Shown: in pieces, positions 6,240 through 13,216 of the stretch | Layout: each line of letters starts with the position of its first letter | Position numbering within the stretch: the stretch's first letter is position 1 | NCBI GenBank assembly: GCA_041665165.1 | Contig: JBAYJJ010000027.1 | Coordinates: 1-16,176, forward strand | Length of the DNA: 16,176 bases | Direction: 5' to 3' | DNA from: MWCR01 sp041665165 | Lineage (GTDB): Bacteria; Patescibacteriota; Patescibacteriia; 2-12-FULL-60-25 | Notes under the pieces: model-generated | What the model was told of the DNA's origin: nothing | The model's database searches: none | Seen by the model: the letters and a program-made list of their open reading frames with translations, nothing else | Position numbers and translations under genes: made by a program

Positions 6240-6881
6240 TCAGTAGCGCTCGTTGGGTTGGTGATAGCGATCCATACGGCTGCGCTGGACAGTGAACACG
6301 CCAGCCGTGTACCTCAGCTCGCCAGCTTGGACCTCGTTGCGCTCGTCTTCCTTGCTGAGCTTCGCGATGTTGATCGTGTCCGTGGTTCGGGCGATTTTGT
6401 CTTCGGCGAAGTTGTGGTAGACGTGGGCGCAAGGGCACATGAATCCATCCAATCCCTTGAGAAGGGCAGTCAACGTCTTCTCCGCCATCTCAGGGCTCAA
6501 GGCAGCGACACTCGCAGGATCCTTGGAGAAGACGAAGCGTGCGATGGTACCGGTCTTCTGGTCTGTCACATGCGGCACTCCGTCTTCCCAGCGCGTCTTG
6601 AAGGTAGCTTGCTTGTAGGCGCCGATGAGCCTGAAGCCAGAATCAATCAGATCCTGCACCATCTTCATGATACGCACGTTGGACTCGCCGGCGCGTCCCA
6701 GAGCGGGCACGCCATTGTCAGCCTTGTTTCGACTGAGGCCTGGGTTCTGATTCTTGGCTCTCTCTTCTTCCTTCTTCTGCATCTCCTCAGGAGTGCGCTT
6801 GACCTCGTCGAGTTCGAGCGCTTCCGCGATTATCTTGCCCTCGTGATGGAAGTTCACCAGAACGATGTTGGCTGCTTTCAT
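6240..6881 (-). CDS. Hypothetical protein, 213 aa
   Basis: No family recognised. The start at 6881 is chosen because GAGGA lies 4 bases upstream; the frame continues to 7031 but runs through the promoter at 6979-7007. The product begins MKAANIVLVNF, then has a highly charged helix (about residues 28-44), a gap with Gly/Pro, and a region around 145-175 with CPCAH (a C-x-C-x-H cluster). There is no signal peptide or convincing membrane segment. It is expressed alone, divergent from the 7086 gene, with a leader of about 90 nt that includes a small CCCGG/CCGGG hairpin just before the Shine-Dalgarno. Its promoter resembles that of the 338-787 gene. The plus-strand frame across the same DNA (6174-6953) has no RBS or promoter and an odd composition. 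Possible roles cannot be stated. Confidence 0.72.
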   Translation of the reverse strand: MKAANIVLVNFHHEGKIIAEALELDEVKRTPEEMQKKEEERAKNQNPGLSRNKADNGVPALGRAGESNVRIMKMVQDLIDSGFRLIGAYKQATFKTRWEDGVPHVTDQKTGTIARFVFSKDPASVAALSPEMAEKTLTALLKGLDGFMCPCAHVYHNFAEDKIARTTDTINIAKLSKEDERNEVQAGELRYTAGVFTVQRSRMDRYHQPNERY

Positions 6882-6978
6882 GGTTTCCTCATATGTAGTG
6901 CCCGGCGACCAAACCGGGACTTGAATGTAACGAACGGAGACCCTTTTGGATAAGCCCAATTGGATCATTTGACTGATT

Positions 6979-7015
6979 AATATAGCACAAAACAGGCCTT
7001 TTGTCAAGACTGTCA
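6979..7015 (-). promoter_or_regulatory. Consensus promoter for the 6240-6881 gene
   Basis: On the minus strand TTGACA (7002-7007), 17-base spacer, TATATT (6979-6984), with TG making an extended -10. TGACAGTC directly precedes the -35 (7008-7015), as it nearly does upstream of the 338-787 gene. Transcription would begin near 6972. Confidence 0.82.
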
Positions 7016-7067
7016 GGCTGCAAAATGCCATAAATTAGCCAAATTTTATGTATTAAAGCGATTTTTA

Positions 7068-7076
7068 TGCTATAAT
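7068..7076 (+). promoter_or_regulatory. Extended -10 for the 7086 gene, leaderless
   Basis: TGCTATAAT (TG at 7068-7069, TATAAT at 7071-7076). No good -35 is visible, which extended -10 promoters tolerate. Nine bases separate it from the ATG and there is no Shine-Dalgarno. Confidence 0.6.
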
Positions 7077-7085
7077 TCGTTTGTT

Positions 7086-8717
7086 ATGTCTAATGAAAAT
7101 TTGGCTACGTTACGAGACCCTATCAATCCAGAAGCTAGAAGTTGGAAGTTAGAAGATAGAGGGGAAATCAGCGCCGAGGCTGCAGAACTCGAGGTGCAGA
7201 CCGAGGTTCAGCGCGAAAAGAACCAGGTTGAGGAATTAGGCAAGGCATCTGATGATCCTGAGGCCAAAGCAGTGACTCAAGCCTCGATTGTTGAGTTGGA
7301 AGGAGTGCGCGAAAAATATTCAAAACAGCTGGACTCAGTAGCCAGCCCCGGCGAACAAGGAACGACCATCCGCGAACCAGCCAAGGTCTATGATTTTCAG
7401 GAGGAAAAAACTTTGCGCGAACAGCGTGCGACTTTGAGGGCGGGTTTTAAAAACAAACAAGCCGAAGATGAAGAAATAAATAAGGCGATTGAAGAATCCA
7501 TTACAGAAAGCGGTCGTCCCAGGTTTGAAAAAATAGTAAGCATCCAGCCTGAGACAAGCGCCATTGACCGCGGCTTTGAAGAAATCGCCAAGACGCAAGC
7601 CGAAGATGAAGAAATCAATAAGGTTATTGAAGGCGCATTAGATGAGCAGGGAAGAACAGCGACTCAGAAAATGGAAGATGAACCAAGCGAAACTCAAGAG
7701 ACGCTCAGGTCTGAAAGGCTCCGCAAAAGAATGGAACATGTTGTATCTGATTTTGAGACTCAGCCGACAGTCCGCGGAACAGAACTTATAGAAACTTCGT
7801 CTCTGGCTGAATCAGTAAGGGCTCCAGAAGCCCCGGACACGCTTAAAGATACTTTAAAAAGCGCTGAATTTGATCCAACGCTAAGAGAAGAAGTGCCGCC
7901 AACGCTTCAGGAAGAGATTGATATGCTAGAAGAAGATCAAGAGCAGAGTGAAGAAGTTTTAAAAGCAACGCAAGAAGGCCTGAAGGAATTGAGTGGAGAC
8001 GAGTGGTCTGATCTGTATCAACAATCCGAGTTCGCTTGGACGCCTGAAGTTTGGGGAAACCTCAACAATCAAGCCTTGGCAGGCGAAACAAGCGAAAGGG
8101 AACAGTTGCGCCAGCTGGCGATGAATAAGGCCGAGATAGGATTGAGCCTGGCGGCCAATGCCCTGGCTTTGAAAAAATTAGCAGATTTGGACATGTCTGT
8201 TTCTGAGGGCCATTCTTTATTTTTGGAGAAGCGCAAGTTGGAGCAGGGCTTAGCCCAGGACAAGGCAAAAGAAAAAGAATTATTTGAAGCCGCACGAGAA
8301 AGAGCAGAAACAGTTGAGGTCGATGTAGCTGAATTGGCTGAAACCCCGGTTGACGCTCTTGTGGCGAAAATAAATAAGCCGCCGAGCGGATATACGGATG
8401 AAGAACTTGAAAGAATGGCCAAGGAATCAGCGAACAATAAGACTCCGGTAAGTTCTCTTGAGCGTGCGGGTGGAGGCCTTATGTATGGTACGGCAGCCGT
8501 GGGCTTAGCTGTTTTGGCTAAAGTGACTTGGTCGTTGTTTTCGGGCAAGGCTGCTTTTAAGATGCTGGATTGGATTGACAAGGGCATGGAAAAAATCCAA
8601 AAGTACGCATTTAAAAATGATTTTAGCAGCATTTTTGATATCGCAAAAGATACGGGCGATGCCATCCATAAAAAATTGGATGAATCAATCGCAAAAGGGG
8701 AGAAGAAGGAGCCATAA
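7086..8717 (+). CDS. Acidic, probably coiled-coil protein with C-terminal hydrophobic segment
   Basis: Family not recognised; 543 aa, rich in Glu, Lys, Gln and Ala, with few aromatics, so mainly helical or disordered. Visible parts: an N-terminal stretch whose residues 16-25 come from a heptamer DNA array; an internal duplication, QAEDEEINKAIE at 125-136 and QAEDEEINKVIE at 171-182; a Trp-bearing segment around 307-324; likely helices about 335-415; and a hydrophobic segment around 464-485 (starting LMYGTAAVGLAVLA) followed by an amphipathic basic tail. A short T-[LIV]-R motif recurs seven times (T8, T94, T109, T116, T206, T228, T265), with a T-L-Q variant at 273. No signal peptide is present; the single hydrophobic stretch near the end suggests tail-type membrane attachment with most of the protein in the cytoplasm. 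The ATG follows TATAAT by nine bases. A structural or scaffolding role is only a guess. Confidence 0.88.
   Translation: MSNENLATLRDPINPEARSWKLEDRGEISAEAAELEVQTEVQREKNQVEELGKASDDPEAKAVTQASIVELEGVREKYSKQLDSVASPGEQGTTIREPAKVYDFQEEKTLREQRATLRAGFKNKQAEDEEINKAIEESITESGRPRFEKIVSIQPETSAIDRGFEEIAKTQAEDEEINKVIEGALDEQGRTATQKMEDEPSETQETLRSERLRKRMEHVVSDFETQPTVRGTELIETSSLAESVRAPEAPDTLKDTLKSAEFDPTLREEVPPTLQEEIDMLEEDQEQSEEVLKATQEGLKELSGDEWSDLYQQSEFAWTPEVWGNLNNQALAGETSEREQLRQLAMNKAEIGLSLAANALALKKLADLDMSVSEGHSLFLEKRKLEQGLAQDKAKEKELFEAARERAETVEVDVAELAETPVDALVAKINKPPSGYTDEELERMAKESANNKTPVSSLERAGGGLMYGTAAVGLAVLAKVTWSLFSGKAAFKMLDWIDKGMEKIQKYAFKNDFSSIFDIAKDTGDAIHKKLDESIAKGEKKEP
7132..7159 (+). repeat. Heptamer array inside a coding region
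   Basis: Four 7-base units in register, the first AAGCTAG and the third AAGTTAG. The second is AAGTTGG; its TGG (7143-7145) is read as Trp20 where the TAG of the common unit would stop the frame. Confidence 0.8.
7458..7631 (+). repeat. Internal direct repeat, 138-bp spacing
   Basis: 36-base segments at 7458-7493 and 7596-7631 are near-identical at DNA level and encode QAEDEEINK[AV]IE. The low divergence suggests a fairly recent internal duplication or gene conversion. Confidence 0.7.
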
Positions 8718-8774
8718 CTCACCCCGCCTTCGGCACCCCTCTCTTAAACTAAGAGAGGGGACGGGGGTGAGTTA
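8715..8774. terminator. Long two-tier palindrome between convergent genes
   Basis: The outer stem TAACTCACCCC (8715-8725) pairs perfectly with 8764-8774, and an inner perfect 11-bp stem CCCCTCTCTTA (8736-8746) pairs with 8750-8760 around a 3-base loop. The TAA stop of the 7086 gene is the first triplet of the outer arm. topA ends three bases beyond. It has no T-run, so it resembles a dispersed palindromic element acting as a bidirectional transcription block. Confidence 0.7.
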
Positions 8775-8776
8775 TG

Positions 8777-11008
8777 TTATTCTAGTTCTATCACTGTCTT
8801 GTATTTGCAGTTTTCTTTGTTCGGGCAATAGATGGTTTTGCCTTTTTTGACTAAGGTCGCGTATCCGCAAGAGGGGCAGGCTTCGCCGGTCGGCTTGTCC
8901 CAAAAAGCCTGATCGCAGTCCGGATAGCGGTTGCAGGAATAGAAGAGTTTTCCTTTTTTGGATTTGCGTTCAAGAAGATGGCCGGTTTTACATTTAGGGC
9001 AGATTATCTCATTGCCATTCTGATCCAAAGTCGGAATCTCGATATTCACGATAGTCTTGCATTCCGGATACTTGGAACAGGCCAAGAACGGGCCAAAGCG
9101 ACCTGTCTTTTTTACCATTGGCGCTTTACAATTGGGGCAGATCTGGTCGGTCGGCTCTGATGGCGGAGGTTGGGGAGAGCCTTCCAAGGGTTTTGTATTT
9201 TTGCATTCAGGATAACCCGTGCAAGCCAAGAATTTACCAAAGCGTCCGCTTTTTACGGCCATGGGTTTACCACATTTTTCGCAAATTTGTCCCTCAGCTT
9301 GTTTTTGGGTTTCTTCGGACAGCTCAGCTTCTTGCTTTTCGAGTTGAGAATGGAATGGTCCGTAAAAAGCTTGGATAAGCGGCCTCCACTGTACTGTACC
9401 CTCGGCAACATAGTCCAAGGAAGATTCTAACCTGGCCGTAAACTCAGTATCAACAATATCCGGGAAGCGCTTGGTCAAGATATCAGTCACGTCTCCGGCT
9501 ATTTGCGTGGGCATAAGCCTCTTCTTCTCATCGCGCTCAACATAGCCGCGGTCAATCACAGTTGAGATGATGCTGGCATATGTGCTCGGGCGGCCAATGC
9601 CATCTTCTTCCAAGGCTTTGACGAGCGTGGCATCGCTATACCGCGCCGCAGGTTCGGTAAAATGCTGGATGCCTTTCACATCCTCCATTTTCATTGCGTC
9701 TTTTTCATCCACCTCTGGCAAAAGTTTATCAGTTTCTTGGTCTGTATACAGCTTAAGATAACCAGGCTCAACCACTTGCTGTCCGGTTGACCTGAAAACA
9801 TATTTGCCGCCGGCAATGTCCACGCGCGTTGCATTCAAAGTCGCGTTCGGCATCTGCGTGGCCAAAGCCCTTTGCCAAATCAAGGTGTAAAGCTTAAGCA
9901 TTCCCTTGTCCAAATAAGGCTCCAGGCTTTCTGGCGTGCGCGCTGCATCTGTCGGGCGAATGGCTTCGTGTGCTTCTTGTGCCCCTTTGGATTTAGTCTT
10001 GTAGGTCCTGGGTTCATCCAAAACAAACTTATCTCCGTAAGTTTTCTTTAAGAAATCTTTGGCCTCGCTTAAGAACTTGGTCGCCAAATTCACGCTGTCA
10101 GTACGCATGTAAGTGATCAAGCCCACAGAGCCTTCATCGCCGATTTCAACGCCTTCGTAAAGCTTTTGGGCCAAGGTCATGGTCTGCTTGGCTGAAAAGC
10201 CCAAGCGGTTGTTGGCTTCCTGCTGGAGGGATGAAGTCGCAAACGGCGCAGGCGGGGCTTTGGTCTTCTTCTTCTGTTCAATTGATTGGACTGCCCAAGA
10301 CTGTTTGTTGCAATCAGCCTCAATCTTATCAGCCTGCTCTTTGTCCTTGATTTCCATCTTGTCCAAGGACTTGTCGTCTATTGAATACAGTTTGGATTCA
10401 AGTTCAGCACCTTTAGGCGTCTTGAACTTAGCTTCAACGCTCCAATACTCCTCAGGCTTGAAGGCCAAGATCTCGCGTTCGCGTTCCACGATCAACCTGA
10501 CTGCCACTGACTGCACGCGTCCGGCCGAAAGCCCGCGCTTCACATGGCGCCATAAGAAAGGGGAGAGCTCATAGCCCACCAGCCTATCTAAGATGCGCCT
10601 GGCTTGCTGGGCATCCACTAGTTTCATGTCTAGGTTGCGCGGATTTTCCAAGGCATGGAGAATGGCCTCTTTGGTGATTTCATGGAAAGTAATGCGCTTA
10701 AGTTTCTCCGGATCCTCACCCAAAATCTGGGCCAAGTGCCAGCTTATGGCCTCGCCTTCGCGGTCTTCGTCTGTAGCGAAATAAATCGCCTTGGCTTTGG
10801 AGGCGACTTCCTTGATTTCCTTGACTTTGGCCTTGTGTTCGGGCGAGACAATATATTGTGGTTCAAATCCGTGTTCAATGTCCACGCCTATTTTGGATTT
10901 GGGCAGGTCCCTGACATGGCCCATGCTGGCCAATAGCCTGTAATCCTTGCCCAAAAATTTGGAAATAGTTTTGGCTTTTGTGGGTGACTCAACAATAACA
11001 AGATTCAT
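8777..11008 (-). CDS. topA: DNA topoisomerase I (type IA)
   Basis: Relaxes negative supercoils through a 5'-phosphotyrosine intermediate; 743 aa. The TOPRIM domain has E7 and the metal-binding DEDRE at 80-84. The SAGRVQS box is at 161-167, the catalytic tyrosine is Y300 in YMRTDSVN, and GIGRPSTYA lies at 470-478. The C-terminus carries four zinc ribbons of the topoisomerase type: Cys 576/579/596/602, 624/627/644/650, 670/673/692/698 and 711/714/728/734. All sixteen cysteines are present; the fourth ribbon is the most diverged. Proline-rich and variable linkers separate ribbons one and two. The ATG lies 12 bases after a -10 box, with no Shine-Dalgarno. It is the last gene of the leftward run, 227 bases downstream of dprA with its own promoter. 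Confidence 0.98.
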   Translation of the reverse strand: MNLVIVESPTKAKTISKFLGKDYRLLASMGHVRDLPKSKIGVDIEHGFEPQYIVSPEHKAKVKEIKEVASKAKAIYFATDEDREGEAISWHLAQILGEDPEKLKRITFHEITKEAILHALENPRNLDMKLVDAQQARRILDRLVGYELSPFLWRHVKRGLSAGRVQSVAVRLIVEREREILAFKPEEYWSVEAKFKTPKGAELESKLYSIDDKSLDKMEIKDKEQADKIEADCNKQSWAVQSIEQKKKTKAPPAPFATSSLQQEANNRLGFSAKQTMTLAQKLYEGVEIGDEGSVGLITYMRTDSVNLATKFLSEAKDFLKKTYGDKFVLDEPRTYKTKSKGAQEAHEAIRPTDAARTPESLEPYLDKGMLKLYTLIWQRALATQMPNATLNATRVDIAGGKYVFRSTGQQVVEPGYLKLYTDQETDKLLPEVDEKDAMKMEDVKGIQHFTEPAARYSDATLVKALEEDGIGRPSTYASIISTVIDRGYVERDEKKRLMPTQIAGDVTDILTKRFPDIVDTEFTARLESSLDYVAEGTVQWRPLIQAFYGPFHSQLEKQEAELSEETQKQAEGQICEKCGKPMAVKSGRFGKFLACTGYPECKNTKPLEGSPQPPPSEPTDQICPNCKAPMVKKTGRFGPFLACSKYPECKTIVNIEIPTLDQNGNEIICPKCKTGHLLERKSKKGKLFYSCNRYPDCDQAFWDKPTGEACPSCGYATLVKKGKTIYCPNKENCKYKTVIELE

Positions 11009-11020
11009 AGAATGGAGTTT

Positions 11021-11049
11021 AAGATACTCTACAGCACAGCCAAAGTCAA
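11021..11049 (-). promoter_or_regulatory. topA promoter, leaderless
   Basis: On the minus strand TTGACT (11044-11049), 17-base spacer, TATCTT (11021-11026), then 12 bases to the ATG at 11008. This repeats the parA geometry. Confidence 0.5.
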
Positions 11050-11079
11050 TTATCTATAGTATATGGCCCTTTTTTATGT

Positions 11080-11222
11080 CATCCTGAGCGATCCTCTTCC
11101 TGTCATTTCGAGTGAAGTTAGACGGAATCGAGAAATCTCCGAATCCAACGTGACCAGGTAACTTCTGCTCCCGAGATCTCTCGACTGTCGCTCGAGATGA
11201 CAAGGGTTCGCTCGCAATGACA
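11080..11222. repeat. Dispersed palindromic element (GTCATTTCGAG type)
   Basis: TGTCATTTCGAG (11101-11112) and CTCGAGATGACA (11191-11202) are complementary at 11 of 12 positions, with inner arms ATCGAGAAATCTC and GAGATCTCTCGA. A second partial copy (TTCGCTCGCAATGACA, ending 11222) follows, and TCATCCTGAGCGA precedes it at about 11080. Similar GTCATTTCGAG / GAATGACA-like elements are common spacer repeats in many bacterial genomes, from general knowledge. It fills the dprA-topA gap. Confidence 0.7.
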
Positions 11223-11235
11223 AGGAGAATATGGG

Positions 11236-12396
11236 TCAATCCTTTTTGCCCTGCAGAGCCATGCGCCCTAGGGTCGTCAGCTCGTAAACATGGCCGCCGC
11301 AATCATGGACCAGGTCCATTATTTCCAAGGAGGTGCAGACCGAAGAGACGGCCGCAGGGCTCATCTGCAGAAAGCGCGCCATGTCATCTACATGCACTGG
11401 CGTGCGGCACAAATCCAGGAATTTTCTTTGTTCCTCGGTAATATCCCGCGGCATTTCGGCCTGCAGATTCAGGCCCTGGCGCAGGCCTAGCACATCATCA
11501 GCCGAAGCGCAGAGCTGGGCGCCCTGCCTAATCAACAAGTGCGGACCTTCTGAACCTGGGTTGGTAATCGGGCCAGGCACGGCAAAGACTTCGCGGTTTT
11601 CATCCAAGGCCAACTTGGCAGTCAGCATGGAGCCAGAGTCTTTATCTGCTTCAACCACAATGGTGGCACGGCTCAAAGTAGCGATCAGCCGGTTGCGGAT
11701 GGGGAAATTGGATTTGAAACCAGGCGTACGCGGCGGCAGCTCGCTGATCAAGGCTCCGTTGTTGAGCAAGATGCTTTCGGCCAAGCCAAGATGCGTCTGC
11801 GGATAGATCGTGGCCTTGTCTATTCCAGATCCGAGAACAGCAACAGTCACGCCATTCGCTTCGACCGCAGCTTGATGTGCGCATCCATCCACGCCCAAAG
11901 CCAAGCCAGAAATTATGCCGACTCCATTTTGCACCAAGCCTTTCACGATGCTCTTTGTCGCTTGCTCGCCATACGGACTCATTTTCCTGGTACCGACTAC
12001 TGAAATCCAGATCCTGTTATCCAATGGCGCACCTCTCCAGAACAAAGCCGCCGGCGGAGTAGAGGAATTGCGGAAAGCATTAGGATAGATTTTGTCCCAA
12101 GGCAGGACGAAATCAATCCCAGCCTCATCCAGCTCGCTTCTGAAGTCTTTTAAATTTGATTTTTCGCGCCACGCTCGGAAGTCGCTAACCGCAGCTTTGG
12201 CAATGTTGCACTCAAGCATCTGCTCTTCAGAAGATTCCCAGGCTTGCATGCCTCCATTCAAACCGAATTTGGCCTGGAGCTTGGCCAGACTCTTTGGACC
12301 GAATTTAGGAAACCAGGTGCAGCCAAGATATCCGAGTCTGGAGTCGTTCCAGGCTTCCTTGACAGGTTTTTGTGAGGTTTGGTAAGACATGCTCAT
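11236..12396 (-). CDS. dprA: DNA-processing protein DprA (Smf)
   Basis: DprA loads RecA onto incoming single-stranded DNA in natural transformation; 386 aa. It has an N-terminal helical region (about 18-110; LGYLGCTWFPKFGP resembles the SAM/HhH-like domain), then the Rossmann-like DNA-binding core with VVGTRKMSPYG (133-143), SGLALGVDGCAH (163-174), LGSGID, FPIRNRLIA (231-239) and VPGPITNPGSEGPHLLI (273-289). The C-terminal 65 residues look like the winged-helix DML1-like domain (EEQRKFLDL, VDDMARFLQMSPAAVSSVCTSLEIMDLV). All core motifs are intact. CPR cells commonly keep competence genes; uptake of DNA as a nucleotide source has been proposed for the group. The start may be 12396 or the ATG at 12390; neither has a clear Shine-Dalgarno, and an inverted repeat begins directly upstream. 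Confidence 0.96.
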   Translation of the reverse strand: MSMSYQTSQKPVKEAWNDSRLGYLGCTWFPKFGPKSLAKLQAKFGLNGGMQAWESSEEQMLECNIAKAAVSDFRAWREKSNLKDFRSELDEAGIDFVLPWDKIYPNAFRNSSTPPAALFWRGAPLDNRIWISVVGTRKMSPYGEQATKSIVKGLVQNGVGIISGLALGVDGCAHQAAVEANGVTVAVLGSGIDKATIYPQTHLGLAESILLNNGALISELPPRTPGFKSNFPIRNRLIATLSRATIVVEADKDSGSMLTAKLALDENREVFAVPGPITNPGSEGPHLLIRQGAQLCASADDVLGLRQGLNLQAEMPRDITEEQRKFLDLCRTPVHVDDMARFLQMSPAAVSSVCTSLEIMDLVHDCGGHVYELTTLGRMALQGKKD

Positions 12397-12487
12397 AAAG
12401 CCGCAGAGTTCTGCTTGCGGACGGTTGTCCGGGAGCGCCCCTCCAATCCCGCGAAAGCCTCATTCGTAAGCAGAGCTAAGCGGCTTT
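12397..12487. repeat. Inverted repeat upstream of dprA
   Basis: AAAGCCGC (12397-12404) pairs with GCGGCTTT (12480-12487), and TCTGCTT (12410-12416) with AAGCAGA (12468-12474). The left arm ends at the dprA start codon, so the 5' leader could fold over the translation start if transcription begins upstream. Confidence 0.5.
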
Positions 12488-12520
12488 TATCGCTCCGCTC
12501 GTACGAATTATCACCGCCGT

Positions 12521-12536
12521 TGGCGGGATCCCGCCA
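12521..12536. repeat. Perfect 16-bp palindrome
   Basis: TGGCGGGATCCCGCCA is exactly self-complementary. A related GGCGGGAC lies at 12559-12566 in the same dprA-pth spacer. It could be an operator or part of a palindromic repeat. Confidence 0.5.
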
Positions 12537-12596
12537 CAGCATATTCTTTAATTGCGGAGGCGGGACGAATCTGCATACGAATATACGAATAGAATT

Positions 12597-12617
12597 CTAA
12601 CTTCTAACTTCTAACTT
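12597..12617 (-). repeat. Heptamer array at the pth 3' end
   Basis: Three perfect AAGTTAG units on the minus strand. The TAG of the last unit (12597-12599) is the pth stop codon, and the array encodes the final KLEVRS. Confidence 0.8.
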
Positions 12618-13208
12618 CTTTCGGTGGTTCCACTTGTTCATGGCCTGCTCCAAGCCAAAAGAGGCCCAGTCCAGGCTAGCGTCAGCCGCATCTACAATCG
12701 CTTGATTGATGAGTTTTGCATCCTCTCCTTTAGGCTTATCTAATACCCAGTCCTTTGTTTCTAACTTCAAACTTCTAGCTTCTAGCTTCTTGTCCCTCGG
12801 TTTGCCGACGCCGATTCTCAAGCGTGAGATCTTGATCTTCCCGAGATGTTCTTGGATTGACTCAATGCCATGATGCCCGGCCGCGCTAGTGCTTTGATTG
12901 AAAGCAAAAGTGCCTGCAGGCAAATCCAAATCATCTTGAACAACTAAAATATCCTGTGAATCTATTTTGTAATATTGTTTCAGCAAAGATATTGCCTGGC
13001 CGCTCAAGTTCATGAAGGTCTGCGGTTTGGCTAATAGTACTTTTTCGTCATCCAAATCTAGTTTTGCGATCATGGATTTATGGGCAGTATCCTTTTTCCA
13101 GGCTGAGTCATTTTTTTCAACCATCACATCCAAAACCATAAAACCCGCGTTGTGCCGCGTTTTTTCATATTCTTTTCCGGGGTTACCGAGCCCAATAATC
13201 AACTTCAT
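12597..13208 (-). CDS. pth: Peptidyl-tRNA hydrolase
   Basis: Cleaves the ester bond of peptidyl-tRNAs that drop off ribosomes, recycling tRNA; 203 aa, a little above the usual 185-195. The family landmarks are N9 and catalytic H19 in GLGNPGKEYEKTRHNAG, N67 in KPQTFMNLSG, and the D92-D93 pair. The GGHNG loop reads AGHHG (110-114), so the residue matching E. coli N114 is His113. Two stretches come from heptamer DNA arrays: residues 141-150 (KLEARSLKLE), an insertion in the variable loop between VGKP and WVLDKP, and the last residues KLEVRS, whose array supplies the stop codon. A -10-like TATTAT lies 8 bases before the ATG without a Shine-Dalgarno. It is separated from der by a repeat-bearing spacer. 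Confidence 0.96.
   Translation of the reverse strand: MKLIIGLGNPGKEYEKTRHNAGFMVLDVMVEKNDSAWKKDTAHKSMIAKLDLDDEKVLLAKPQTFMNLSGQAISLLKQYYKIDSQDILVVQDDLDLPAGTFAFNQSTSAAGHHGIESIQEHLGKIKISRLRIGVGKPRDKKLEARSLKLETKDWVLDKPKGEDAKLINQAIVDAADASLDWASFGLEQAMNKWNHRKKLEVRS
12761..12788 (-). repeat. Heptamer array inside pth
   Basis: Four 7-base units on the minus strand: two AAGCTAG, then AAGTTTG, then AAGTTAG. Only the third unit places its last triplet in the pth reading frame, and there it is TTG (Leu147) instead of TAG. Confidence 0.82.
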
Positions 13209-13216
13209 ACTGAATT

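Noticed and set aside
6174..6953. Long plus-strand frame (259 codons)
   Set aside because: It mirrors the minus-strand gene, has no promoter or Shine-Dalgarno, and a composition typical of an antisense shadow.
12379..12600. Plus-strand frame of 73 codons between dprA and pth
   Set aside because: It spans palindromic repeats and has no ribosome site or recognisable product.
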